DNA of 64,000 nt from Datnioides undecimradiatus (taxonomy: Eukaryota > Chordata > Actinopteri > Lobotiformes > Datnioididae), in assembly GCA_008933995.1 (NCBI GenBank), contig WARS01003004.1, forward strand, positions 265,296-329,295. Direction: 5' to 3'. The notes under the pieces are model-generated. The model was given only the letters and a program-made list of their open reading frames with translations, ran no database searches and was not told the DNA's origin. Position numbers and translations under genes: made by a program. This document shows, piece by piece, positions 10,143 through 22,156 of this stretch (position 1 is the stretch's first letter; every line of letters starts with the position of its first letter).

Positions 10143-10740
10143 TTATCTGGTTTTGGGTACGTACACAGCTGGCCACTGGCGAGGAAGTATACCCAACCTC
10201 AGTCTGGACAAGAGGGTGTGAGATCGCCAATTAAATAACCGTGGGGATCTTTGACGGCGTCTTCGTAACTTTCTAAGGAAAGCCTTTTGCAAGGGAAACA
10301 TTTGATGAGCCAAGATCTTCATCTGATCTGTCACGAGGGTTTTTAAACACCACCAGATAGTTGCTGTTCAGACTAATGGTGCGGTTGTGTTTACCCTGAT
10401 GAAATACATTCTGAGTCCGCACCATAACCCTCATGTTTCGATGTCTGTACTGATTGAATATTTTAACCACTTCAGGATGGTCGGAGGCCTGGAAGATCAC
10501 GTTGTCCAGAATAATCAAATGTGTTTGGTCAGGAGGGAACAGGCTTTCATCCTCAAAAGAATCAGGCAGTCCTTTGACAAATTGAATATGTTTATTCATT
10601 TTCTGCAGCTCGGTGTACATAGGAAAGAAGTATATATCCAGACAATATTTTCAGGCTTGACACTCATCACATGTTCAGTCTTCCAGCACACTTAACAAAA
10701 TAGCTTTTACCACATCCACTCAGTCCCACAATCAGACATG
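10143..10740 (-). pseudogene. A32-like genome packaging ATPase of the Polinton
   Basis: This FtsK/HerA-superfamily ATPase would pump DNA into capsids. The Walker A segment GLSGCGKSY is encoded near 10702-10727 and the Walker B segment LIILDNVIF near 10500-10520. A sensor-type region MRVMVRTQNVFHQGKHNRTISLNSN follows in pieces. The protein is spread over at least three frames with an early stop after Walker A, so it is inactive. It lies directly downstream of the polymerase gene on the same strand. Confidence 0.8.
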
Positions 10741-10905
10741 AAAAAGGTACACAAAATCTAGGGTCAAAAATCAATCTCCTCAATGTTGCTAAGGTGTGAC
10801 ATTAATTAAAAAAAATAAAATACAAAAATTAGAAAAAAAATAGAAAAACAGAAAAAAAAATACCCGAAAGGCAGCGTTTTTCCGTCTGTGAAGAGACGCC
10901 TTTTG

Positions 10906-13900
10906 TCATAGACTATAAACTTTTTTTTTTTTTAAATGATTTTTTTGGAGAAAGCTCCTTTTATCATGCTTTATGTTGCACTGAGGAAGCTCAATCACGC
11001 TCTCTTCGTCTGCCTTGGGGTTGTTTAAATAGCCCTCCACCAGCTCTCTAACGCTGTCGAAGTTAACCAGATCACAACATTCCCTGGTCTGCGAGATGCC
11101 TTTAGCGCGTAGCACTACTTGTTTCTTGTCTCGGGTCTGGTAGGCGTAACTCTTGGGACCGGCCGAAACAAATTCCTGAATGCTGTCGCCCCCCCAACTC
11201 ATCCGTCAGCTGACCCAGGTAATCCCCCAGTTCTAGCGGCGTCTCCCCTTCTTTTACTACATACACCAGGCTGTCGGTGTCCGTGTAAAGGACTCTCTTG
11301 CAGTTGTTCCAGATACCTGTACATGGTTAGCCACGCGTATGCGGTGGTGAAGGCAGCTATGAAAACATTGTTAACTCTGCTGGGAGGTACGACGCAGCGT
11401 TCGTTGTAGTTTCTGAATCATGGCTGTTTTGTTGTTGATAAAATTAAAATATTTGATGTTGTATTGCCCTGAAAACATTGTGCGAAGAAATTCTTCAGGT
11501 TCGCTAATGAGGGTGGTCTGAGCGAGATTGCTTTGTTGCGCAAATTTTCCCCAGAAGCTGTTGAGACAGAGTTTAGACACCCGTCTTTTGGCGGGGTTGA
11601 TGAGAATTTTGTCGGGGTCTAAGCAAATGCCCTGATGGGTCTCATATTCTCTGATGTATTTTTCCCTGCTTTGCTGATCCCTAGCCTCAGACGGATAGCC
11701 GGAGGCTTCCTGTTTACCCTTTAGAAAAGTATGCATGTAATTGAGAACCAGAGCAGTTCCATTTTTGTCAAAGTGCCACACTTCTGTGATCTTGGCGAGT
11801 CTGTAGCCTAGCTCGAGGGCTTTGTTTAATTCGATGCTCACCCAGACCCCCGTCAGCGCTCTGGCCTCGTCATCGTGTTGACAGGGACCTGATTATTGAT
11901 TTCAGTGCAGGTGCGACAGAGGGTAAACACTATTTTACCACGCAATGTTTTGTGGGGCAAAACGGGGCAATAGTCAGCGAGGCGGGTACACTACAGCCTT
12001 AATGAGACTAAAGTACTTTTGACTCTTGTCAAAGTCTCTGTAGAGGATGTTAGGGTGTCCTAGAGGGTAAGGGAAGCTGCAGTTTACATACGGATACAGG
12101 GAAGTGACATCGACGTAATGCATTTTTTTCATCCGGAGCCGCCGTGTACCTGAACGCGCTCGTCCTGCCCCTGAAAAGAGCTTGGCGGGGAGACAGAGGT
12201 TCAGGAGCTCGAAAGCACCGCAGAAACTCTCTCACCCCAGGGTGTGTTTTGGTCATCTCCGTCCAATCGTGTTCTCTCATGACAATGGTACGGAGGCCAT
12301 GAACTGACCTTAATGTCTCCAACTTCTCCTCGCTAGCCGCATGTAGCTCCTCAAAGCTAGTGCCTGTCGGAGGGCAGGTGTCGTGAGGCTGAAAACATGG
12401 GACAGCCGTGATAAAAGCAACCCTGAAACTCCCAAGCACACTTTACCCCCTCAATTTCAGCATAGCTGTCTACATAGTATTTGCCAATTTGTTTCTCTCC
12501 AGCATTTAAGGTGTGCTGGATAAATGTTTTGCGGAACGCCTCCCATTCCAACCACTGGATGGAGACGCTCGAGTACTTTTTGCACTGGTGTCTGTAATTG
12601 TTGGGGGATGGTATGGCGAGTCAGGAAATTGGTGGCAAACACTTTCATGCAGGCTGAAGCGATGGTGATGCAGCTGAAAGGGTCCACGCCCGTTTCACTG
12701 AGAAACTCTTGTCTGAATCTCATGCAACCCTCACGAAGAATGTCAACGTCGTTTCGACAACGCCATGCTTCCTCCTCAAAGTTAAAGCTGCCTTGGGCGG
12801 CTTCTCTGTACCAGTTAAAAAACTCATTCTGCTCGCTCAGGCGCTCTATGGCGTAATAACGAGGCTCAGGGTAAGGCCCTTTGTAGCCGAGATGCTTCTC
12901 TGAGCTAAAAAGATGGGGAAAATGACCCTTGTTTTGGTCACTGAAACCTAATGCTGAGATGCATGGTGAGGAAAGACCGGGAGTCTATGAATTTCAGTCT
13001 GTAATCAGGGTCTTCTAAACAGGACTTTGCTGCCTTGCATGAGGAGCGAGGATTTCAGACCCATCTCTATTATGCAGTTGAGAACCAAGTAACTGTCAAA
13101 CCCTTTGGAATTGTGGGCTATGAACGTAGTTCCCCAGTACACAGGTCTCCTGTACTTTAGCAGAAAGTCTGATACCATTCTAGACCTTGCAAGGTTTTGG
13201 TACAGACGAGAAAGGGGACGTGAACATTGGCGATGTTGACAAATGTTTCAAAGTCATAGAAAATCAATTTGTTACTGTGCACTGTGGTCAGGGAGGCAGG
13301 GCTGTATATAGTAGCGATGATCTCTGTCAAACACATCTGCATCTACAGGCCGTGTTTCCCCGCAGATGCGGCATTTGGGTGGAATGCACTGGTGTTTTTT
13401 CTGGTCTTTGCTCATGGCTATGTAGTTTGTTTGGTTTGTTTTTTTTAAGAAAACAAACACTTTTATCAAATCACAGGTACTTGCATACACATTGCCACAG
13501 GTCTTAATTTAGGCTCTCTGTGCCTGGTCAGACAAGATGGGGAGCGACATGTCCTACAGCAATCGTTGCACAATACAGGGGCGGGCTTTTCAAGGATGCA
13601 GACAGCATTTTGACGGATGTGCCAGAAGCCTTGACATCTGTGTTTATTGGAATCATTGTAACCCTTAAAGCAGTAGTCGCAGATGTACTTGCTGCCGATA
13701 AAGCCTTCAGGATTTTTACGCTGTAGTAGTGGTTTTGGAATAAAAATAGAAACAGAGCCTTGGCTGGTTTTGGAAAGCCTGTCTCATAGAGAGAGAGCTC
13801 TATTCTCCTCGTCTCTGTAAAACACCACAATCTTACGGTTTAGGATCTTTTCAAATTTGTGAACATCGCTGAAGGTCACAGCCGTCTGATCATTCAGGCC

Positions 13901-15890
13901 CGCGAGACGCTGCCACTCTGCCATCAGTGAGCATATGGTCGATGAGATGGGCTAAACTGATGGCAAAGCAGAGCTGATTCTGTGTGTTGTTTACAACATA
14001 CAGATGACGAGCTTTTTTTCCAAAATTTCTACATTTAGAGTTTTTTCTGACTGTTGTTTGCCACCGCCTCTGGGGTTTCGCACCATCCTGTACAATTAAT
14101 TCTAGGCTAGCGTCTGTCAAGATTTCCATGTTTGATACACTAATCTGTCCATTAAGTCCTGAAAAACCACAGACACATCATTGCTTTCACGGAGGGTGAC
14201 GTAAATGTTCACCCAACATCTCAAACTGTATCACATCACCCTGCCTGGCCTCTGAGACGGCTCTTTCAATGACATCATGAAAGCTTTCCATGTCATTGGA
14301 ATAGAACGCGGCATAATCAGGTATGCTCTCTGGCTGAGGAATGTTCAGCATGCGTCTTACTTCCAAATTGTTGAAGTGTTCACGCCGGGTCACTGTGCAG
14401 GGATCAGGATCTAGCCCCCCTCCCTGTTGCAGGGAGGGATCTGCAACACTGCTCTGAGGGGAATGATTCTGGTTTAGCTGCTGCAGAGCCTGTTCTAAAG
14501 GGGACAAAGTCTTCCGAATGATGGTTTTGTAGTATTACAGCTGCATTATCTACACGATTTCGTTCTACCGCTTGGAGAAGAGTAGATAAGCCGGATAATT
14601 CTACATTTTAGTTCATGTTGTCTAGGGTTTGAATCGTTTTTCCAGAAACGCTGCAATTGTCAAGGCCGGGTTACAGGAGAAAGCAGGACCCAAATGCAGA
14701 CACCAACAAGGGGGCCAAAGATATTTAGAGTTTATTTCAGGGCACAGGCTTACGGGTAGTCACGGCAGGCAGGGTCGAGAACCAGGTAATCAATCCAAGT
14801 GTGACACAAAAGCAAAGTCCAAAAACCAGAAAACAGCACACGCAGGGAACCACAAGGAATTGAGGCAGGAACATGGAGACTAATGCAACAACAACGAACC
14901 AATCCAGAACAAAGGCAATGACACAACTTAAATAGACAGGTGGGGGCAGGCAAACGAGACACAGGTGAGACCAATAAACCAATCAAGACAGGAAACAAGC
15001 AGACAAACACACAAGGGAAAACTTTTCAAAATAAAAACAGGAACAAAACAAACTCACAGAACCATGACAGCAATGGGATAATATTGTGTACCACAGTCAC
15101 ACCTTAGGACAACAGTATACAGTTTCAGGGTTTACCAAGAGTTGGATCCTTGGCTCTTGTTGATGATGCTGAGTACTGACGAACTGTATGAGGTCGGCCA
15201 ATCCTACTAGAGCCTGTTGTATGAGATTGCCAGGAGCAGTGGGAAAAGACGATGCTGGGGTCCGTCTCAAAAGATCAATCAGTGCGGTGATGGTTAGGTT
15301 AGATTCTGTAGAAGTTGGGGGGAAAAAAAAAAACCCAAATAGAAACATGTCATTACGTAAATTGTACATGATATAAATACAGAAATGAAGTGAGGTTAGT
15401 GCATGCACATTGTTCATTCAATTCAGGCAGAAAGATTAAATGACGGAATAGGCTTACCGGTTTGAGTTTGGAAGCCGATGGGGTGATCTCCAAGGCCAGG
15501 TAACAGTGGAGTTTCACTCCCGCTCACAGCGTCTGCAGCCGGGGTCGTATTCTGACCCTGTGTGGCGTTAGCGTGGGGGTTTGGGCAGGGGTCTTGGCTC
15601 TTCTCCTTTTGGTCTTCCTGATTGTGGGGTTCAAGGTCGTGGTCGCTTCCTCACTCGGCAAGGCTCTTTTTGGGCCGGTGTTCTTCTTATTCTTCTCAGG
15701 AGGTTGGTTGTGCGTCAACTCTATCTTCAGACAGCTGACCAGGAGTATTTGTCGAATCCACGTACGGACCTGGACTAGTTGTCAAATCCCTGTGCGGGAC
15801 AATTTCATCTCCGCCGTACAGCACAGATGGATTCTGGACTTGATGACGACGTTCAATGTTGTCTAACAAGTCTGTAAATTGTTTCAACAT
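10906..15890 (-). pseudogene. Protein-primed family B DNA polymerase of the Polinton
   Basis: This is the replicase of the element. The exonuclease motifs are FYDFETF (about 13240) and HNSKGFDSYLV (about 13100). The polymerase motifs are VDVTSLYPYVN (about 12100), KLCLNSFWGKFAQ (about 11560) and YTDTDS (11270-11287), in the correct order. A CFYHGC segment lies near 12400. The N-terminal part (NLEVRRMLNIPQPES, about 14350) and a Gln/Pro-rich region to 15890 complete it. Frameshifts and stops are frequent, and a solo LTR interrupts the N-terminal region at 14658-15069. The start is uncertain; introns in the N-terminal part cannot be excluded. Confidence 0.85.
14658..15069 (-). mobile_element. 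Solo LTR (Gypsy-like) inside the polymerase gene
   Basis: The 412-bp insert has termini TGTCAAGG and CATGACA (a TG...CA LTR in the leftward sense) and is flanked by a perfect 5-bp duplication, GCAAT, at 14653-14657 and 15070-15074. An AATAAA lies near its 3' end on the minus strand. The start of the LTR (TCCTGTTTTTATTTTGAAAAG region) resembles the LTR of the Gypsy element at 29537. No internal region remains, so it formed by LTR-LTR recombination. Confidence 0.85.
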
Positions 15891-16847
15891 AATATCTGTT
15901 ACCTTTGCTCATTAACGTTTTTTATTATTAAAGCATAATGTAGAAAAATAACTTACCAAAGTCCGATTGCGTAAAGCTTATATTTTCCAACTCATCTGCC
16001 GTAACAGCTGCATGAGAGAGTTTTGTTTTTTTTTTTTTAAAAAAAATCCAAGTGCTAGTGGTATAAAACAAGTAACGGTTAAAAAATAAATCCATCAAAG
16101 ATGTACTTACACAGACATGGGAATAATGTCTTCTCTGGAGGAGGGTGGATCTCTGCGAAAACCTGAATTTCTATAAGACACGATCGCTTTGTATTCAAGT
16201 ATAAGTAAAAGCAAATGCCATCATCGTGTCAACTGTCACATTTTACCGTGGCCAGTCTTCATTCTTCTCCGCGTTAAGATCTGCTGAGCGATGTTGTCAA
16301 GGAGCGTTCACCGTTCATTGCACATGCAGGACTCAGTAAGTTTGCTCGTCTCATGCCAGTTTATATTCAGTTCGGCCCCTATTCACTTTTTTGGTTGGTT
16401 AGAATGCATTTCTTCTCTTACTTCTCCCCCCAGCACAGCCTAAAATCTAACATCTGTTTAGTTATCCTGTTTTGACCCGGGCAAGGCCGTAACTCTAACG
16501 TCGGCTCAATATATGTTCTTCACACACAGTAAACGAAGATGCGCGAGTGAGTCAGTAAGTACCTCAGTAAGACTTCCTATATGGAAGTCCTTCACACCCC
16601 TGAGACCTCACCCTGCTCCATAACAAACATTCTTCGTACCATGCACATCGTTAAAGACAATAAAAACTCTCCTCTCTCCTTTCCTCTCTAAAAACAGATG
16701 CATCTGCACTTTGCTAACTTGTGCGGTCTGGGGACATGTTCCTCGACCCCACAAAGATTCTCACAGATCAATCTGCAGTGTGTGGATGAAGCCACTGGTC
16801 AACATTGCCAAAGGCCATCAAGTGTCTGCACGTGCCTCTGTGTGTTC
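15890..16847. other. Right end of the Polinton, no gene seen
   Basis: Sequence between the polymerase 5' region and the right terminal repeat. It would hold the leftward promoter. A CAGCAC...TAACTCTAACGTCGGCTC motif at about 16432-16511 recurs outside the terminal repeat at about 16930-16962. No integrase similarity was found in any frame examined. Confidence 0.5.
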
Positions 16848-16914
16848 TGGTTTGTACGTTTCATTGGCTTGTGCAATCCTCTTTTGGTTTTCCCTCTGTA
16901 TTACCGGTCAGTCT
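16848..16914 (-). repeat. Polinton right terminal inverted repeat
   Basis: Inverted partner of 5683-5761, ending GGTCAGTCT. It lacks a 9-base block present in the left copy. Confidence 0.75.
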
Positions 16915-17599
16915 TTTTTATTTTTCCCCCAGCACGGCACTAACTCTAACGTCGGCTCAATACACGTTTATGGTACACATGACTTTTAGCTCATCCACAG
17001 ATGATTCCTTCCATCTTCACAACCCTTGTGATCAGGAAGTCATTTGACCTTTCTCGCAACACCCCCGTGACCTATGACCTTTAGATCATAAATCAATGTT
17101 TTGACAAAGTGGTCCCTATACTCTCTAGCAGGGTTTGAATTTTACTTGTCATGATGGGTTACTGTTAAGAAGAATGTGCAATCCAGGGTTTAGAACCATT
17201 GACTAGTAAATTTGTTGAAATTTTGGTATTGTGGTTTGGAAAATGAGAAATTGATTAAGACTTCCATCATCACGTAGCATCTGGTGATAAAACATGCATT
17301 TTATTATGGCAAACAACTTAGCTGATACATTTATGGTATAACCTGTGAAATGTGTTTATGGTCAACATAAACTTTACTTAATTGTTCATTATTCTAAGCA
17401 CAAACAGGAGGGAAATGTTAGAAAATTTATTTCTTCCTTTGATTAAAGAAATTTATGTACTCTCGTGTGGTCTAAGAAATTCCTAGTGATCAAGTTGATC
17501 CCTCAAAATGAGTTTGAGTGTTCAGTTAATTCTTTTTCTTAATCCTTGACTTAATGAGTGTGATTGTGTTGTTTGTTTTGTTTGTTTTTTAAAGGACTG

Positions 17600-17711
17600 A
17601 CAGTACAGGCGCCAACGGATGGGAGTTCTGAAGACGAAACAGAAGAAATCTTTCACCAAGGCCGAGAGGGTGGAATTCCTGTCACCAGTGAAACTTTGTG
17701 GTTAGACTAAG
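17600..17711 (+). other. Possible isolated 3' exon
   Basis: After a T/G-rich tract ending TTTTTTAAAG, an open stretch encodes an acidic segment (DGSSEDETEEIF) and ends TLWLD then TAG. There is no recognisable family. The SSEDE string also occurs in the duplicated exons at 29.0-29.4 kb, which may be coincidence. Confidence 0.25.
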
Positions 17712-18850
17712 CAGGCAGAGACACTAAATTATAACAAAGATAGGATGACATCTGTTACCTGATACATGTGATGCTCTGTACTCTGGTTCTGTTTGTTGCC
17801 TTGCTGCAAGAACTGCAAGTCCAAATTAAATGCTCTAAACCTTATTGCTCTTCTCTCACTGGTGTTTGTTAAAATTTTTTCTAACATGAGCCAACCCTAA
17901 CTGTATGCTTTGTCAAAAAAAGTTTTAAATCTACTCTTAAACAGAGAGGGTGTCTACCCCACGGACCCAGACTGGAAGTTGATTGACAATAGAGGAACCT
18001 GATAGCCGAAGGCTCTGCCTCCCATTCTACTTTGAGACTGTAAGAACCACAAGCGTGCATCCTGATAGTGTAGTGCTCTTGCAGGCAAATAAATAAAATA
18101 CAATACTACTTTTGAAGGCTGACTCCAAGACAGTTGTACCTTTCAGACATTGAGGTATAGACACTTGTGAACACACAATACTTCCACACCCACACACGCA
18201 CAATGACTGGATAATCATTAATGCTATCAAGACATGTTTATATTATCTGTTTTTTATTTTCCTTTGCTTGTATTAGCCAGCCACCCTGTGTGGACCAGAA
18301 GATAAATTTACAACGCTGTATGTGACAGACAAAAACAAAACTGTTTGTCAAACCAATCCCTGAAATTCCACACATTAGAAACATTTTTGATTTGGAGTCT
18401 ACACCACCATGCAACCAACCTGTGTGGACCAAATCCTCATTCCGGACCACAATAATGGCTACCGCTACAGTCACCCTGTGAAAAATAGCTCTTTACTTTC
18501 TTGTGTTCATGTAGATGTGTGCTGTCTTCATGTAATGTTGAACTTGTACACTCCATACTCTACTCTAGCCAATTCATGAGCAAAACCACCAAGACTGTAA
18601 TTACCCTGTATAACATACACCCTTACATGTTTCCTGGTATTCTTATAAAAGTGAGCTGTGATTATAAAGTATTAACATAATACAATATCTAACTTATAAA
18701 CTCCATTTTCTATTCTAGCCCATTCATAATGGGCTAGAAGCACCTGTTGTTGTGTTGAAGACAGGGGCTGCACTAGAAAATGGTCATGACTACAGAATCT
18801 GAATTACAGTGGCCAGAGTGACTGACAGATTACCTTTGCCTCCTTTGTAG
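17712..18850. other. No gene seen
   Basis: AT-rich sequence with scattered short open frames. It contains two similar stretches that include 'tgtgtggacca' (around 18290 and 18420), a minor local duplication. Nothing else was recognised. Confidence 0.5.
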
Positions 18851-18960
18851 TGTTGCTGTGGAAAGAACTCATCACTATTTTCCTTGTGGTCTGTTTTGTC
18901 GTGGTGTTAATTCTACTGCTCGTCTACATTGTCTACCTCAGATTATTAATTTGGAAGTAA
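18851..18960 (+). other. Possible terminal exon encoding a membrane helix
   Basis: It follows a good acceptor (TTGCCTCCTTTGTAG). The open frame gives a strongly hydrophobic run (IFLVVCFVVVLILLLVYIVY) with basic residues after it, and stops at TAA. This fits a C-terminal transmembrane anchor of an otherwise unseen gene. No upstream exon was identified, so it may be chance. Confidence 0.3.
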
Positions 18961-19099
18961 GAAGTTTGTGTGGAACCCAAGTTAACGGTTTTATCATTAA
19001 AATGTGTTAAACTTTGTGTTCAAAAGCAGTAATTGTGTCTGTTTATCACAACTTTATTGACATTTTCATGATCTTCCATCACACAGATTAAGAATTCCA

Positions 19100-19400
19100 A
19101 TGTTTCAATTTAGTTCAATTCAGTTTTAATTATATAGTGTCAAATCAAAACACAGGTTAGAGAGAGGGAGGGAGAAAGTAGCAAAGCAAATTCCACTAGA
19201 TGGAGGAAATAAACAATGACAATATCAATGATACTAATGAAATGACAACAATGATAATGACAATATTACATAGGGTGTTGAGCAGGATCATGGGGCAGAG
19301 GGTGATTTGTACAGGTCCAGGCCCTATAGCTCCACAGAGCTACAGAGTAAGGGGGAAGAGAAGAGCAGACAAAGGCAGATGATGTGGCTTCTCCAGCGTC
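19100..19400 (-). repeat. Dispersed repeat with L2-tail fragment
   Basis: The stretch at 19108-19150 (ttcaattcagttttaatt) is the reverse complement of the L2 LINE tail seen at 28200-28245. The following 'gagcaggatcatgggg' and 'ccaggccctatag' segments are of the dispersed-repeat type common in fish. No coding content. Confidence 0.5.
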
Positions 19401-20570
19401 ATTTGTATAAATATTTGTGCAAGTTTGAATGTATGTAAAACAATGGCAGTCAGAGCATGTAATTTTTCATCAATATCGCTGAGGTTCTTCTGCAACACAG
19501 TAATATATCTGTTACAGGGACTTCCTAACTCTGTTGTAGGCTACAACAAAATAAGTAGTAACTGGTAGAAATAGAAACAAAAGTGCTACATCGGCCAAAT
19601 ATTACTAAAGCAATAATTCTGATTTCATTGAATTTCACTGTATTGCGTGTGGTGTCAGAAGTTTCAGAGGAGAATCTCAAATGTGTCAAAATTTCCCTTT
19701 AGATTTAGAAAATCAAAATGTGAAATTCCTTTCCAAAATAGACTGAAAACCATTAACAATGCATGGGTCAAATAAGAGAAATTTCAAATTCGATGTCATA
19801 TATCCTCATTATAGTTCTCTTCTCAGTGACAAAAGAGTCTGTAGTTGTCATTCAACATTTTATTGTCCCTCCAGGTTGAGCTCTGTGCGCACACTACCTG
19901 TCACAATGCAGCACCATGAAATAAATTGATACAACCTTGGAGGAGGGCGCAGTAACAAAGTTTGATAAAACTTTACCTTTTTTCCATTTCTGGTGACTGG
20001 TGGTAAAAGGCTTGGGGAGGGGTACTGCTGCATCACTATAGTGTGCATCAGGCATTGGGCTCTTGTTCTCTTCTTCCCGAGTGGATATAACCTGACTCTG
20101 GAAAAAACCCAGAGGAAAACAAATTACAACAAACTCCATTAAGTAATAGTCATACCACAGTACTACAGTAAATTAGAAATGCCTTGAGTAAAATTGAAAG
20201 ACCAGTATTGGGGTTGATTCAGACAAATGAAGTTGATCCAAATCTAGTCCTTTGTTGATTGTATTGCATTTTCCCCACCTCAGCCTGTTGGCTCTGCTGC
20301 TTTCCTTTACAACTACTTACCAGCTTTTACTGAGGAGTAATAGAGTGCATCCTGGCAGGAGGCACAACCTAGGACAGGACAGTGGATTAAAACCACCCCA
20401 AACATGGATGGTACCCATCTATTGAGCATCAGTGATATCAGGTTCCTGTACAGAGTCCAAAAGCTATTAAAGGACAATATCTACCCCAGAAACATGTTCA
20501 AGGTTGGTAGAATGGCCAAAAGCTGTACTTCAAAATATTAGTCACTCAAAGGCTCCTCTAATTTTATCTT
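19401..20570. other. No gene seen
   Basis: AT-rich intergenic sequence. The only sizeable frames, on the minus strand near 19860-20139, show no family features. Confidence 0.5.
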
Positions 20571-21500
20571 AGGGCCCAAGGGGTCCCAGGGGAACAAACA
20601 GGCGTTACATCACCTACATTACCTTCACGGAACACACAAACTCTGTGGACAGGGACATCAAGTTCACTAGGGAGTACACCAAGGAAAACAATTTACCGTT
20701 TGCGGACTGTGTCGTGGTCATTGAGGAAGACGGAAGCCTCATCATCGAAGTTTACTGGGAGCCCACACACACGGACCAGTACTTTCTCTCTGATTCCCTC
20801 CACCCACTGGAGCAGAAGCTTGGGGAACCCTTCACAAGTGGGCAAAAAGTCTGTAAAAGTAAAAGTATTTTTCCAAATATAACATCCCAGTCTGCTTCAG
20901 ACCCACCAGCACCCTCAGACAAAGACTAGTCCATCCAAAGGACAAAACACCCACCCACAAAATGAGTAACGTCATCTATGTGGTGCAATGCAGTGAGGAG
21001 TGCTCTGACCTATACATCGTTGAGACTAAACAACCACTCCACAAACGCATGGCACAACATAGGAGAGCCAATACCTCTGGACAGGACTAAGCAGTTCTTG
21101 TGCACCTGAGGGAGTGGGGCCATTCCTTTGAAGATGCAAATGTTCACATTTTGGACAGAGAGGACAGATGGTTTGAGAGAAGTGTTAAGGAGGCCATCTA
21201 TGTTCAAGTTGAACGACTATCATTGAACAGATGTGGGGGCCTACGACTTCAATTATCAGCTACTGCCATTCCCACCTAAACCCTGATGACTCCAGTTTCA
21301 GGGTGGGGCAATGACCATCTAATGACTGTCCTTTGTGACTCAGAAGTCTCACTTTCTGAGGGGGTGCCAATAATACTCTGGCCCACTCCCAAGGTGATTC
21401 CCCTAGTGGTTAAAAACCTTGGTCTCCCCACTCATCTTCAGAAGTGAAGCAGCCTCTTGGATAAGAGGTGAAACGTCTTCTACAAACAAACAAACAAAAA
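20571..21500 (+). pseudogene. Penelope-like retroelement fragment (RT end and GIY-YIG nuclease)
   Basis: The first open stretch (from 20645) contains KFTREYTKENNLPFADC and YWEPTHTDQYFLSDSLHPLE, the end of a Penelope-type reverse transcriptase. From about 20955 another frame gives VIYVVQCSEECSDLYI and KQPLHKRMAQHRRA, the GIY-YIG endonuclease, then HSFEDANVHILDREDRWFERS. The DLYIxET glycine of the family is changed to V. The 3' end carries the 'agaggtgaaacgtcttc' sequence typical of these elements. Stops and frame changes show it is dead. Confidence 0.8.
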
Positions 21501-22090
21501 AGAAGTCAGTTTCCTATGCCTAACTTGTTAGACTACCATAATCCGGATGACTGGGAACCTACACCGACAGGTTACATCACCTTGCAACACATTTTCATAT
21601 TTGGCCCCCAGAGGCTCTTTTTTTTATTTTAAAATCAGCACTTTGCCTCTGTTAGGGATAGAGCTGAAAGACATCAGGAGTCTCAGGTAGATTTTAGAGA
21701 GAGGATTTTATTTACCCCCAAAAATGGACAAATCAACAACAAAACAAGCAATACATTTCTGGGCCCATAAAGGAGGTCAAAGGAACAGAACATAACTTAT
21801 GCTATAGTGATAGAATGACTTAACAAACCAACTGACCCAATCTCTTTTAGCTGTAACACAAAAATGAAACACTGAAAAAATAAATCAGTGGTTCTGATTC
21901 TCGACACCAACAACATATTGGTTGGTCAGCACCGGTAACATATTGCATCACTTCCTGTTGTTGTCTTTGCACTGTGGTGGATTGTAGCGTCGTCAACTAC
22001 TAAAACATTTCTGGTTTAAAACATTTAATTTCACCACGGTGATTCATAAATTGTGGCATTGGTGCACATACCTTTGCTAAACACCTGTTT
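21501..22090. other. No gene seen
   Basis: Intergenic sequence between the Penelope fragment and the L2 LINE, with purine-rich stretches near 21690. No similarity recognised. Confidence 0.5.
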
Positions 22091-22156
22091 CACACAGCTT
22101 TTTGGGGATTTTACTTTCCACTTTTCCCCTCTGGTTAGCTTGTTCGATCACTAGCA

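Larger units (their letters stand above)
5683..16914. mobile_element. Maverick/Polinton (adintovirus-like) element, decayed
   Basis: The termini are imperfect inverted repeats that start AGACTGACC and end GGTCAGTCT. Between them lie recognisable Polinton genes: major capsid protein, adenain-type protease, A32-type packaging ATPase and protein-primed family B DNA polymerase, with several small conserved ORFs. Capsid genes read rightward and replication genes leftward. At 11.2 kb it is shorter than the usual 15-20 kb, and no retroviral-type integrase was found. Every large gene has frameshifts or stops, so this copy is inactive. The flanking 6-mers differ (caatta and ttttta), so no target duplication supports the ends. 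Confidence 0.88.
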
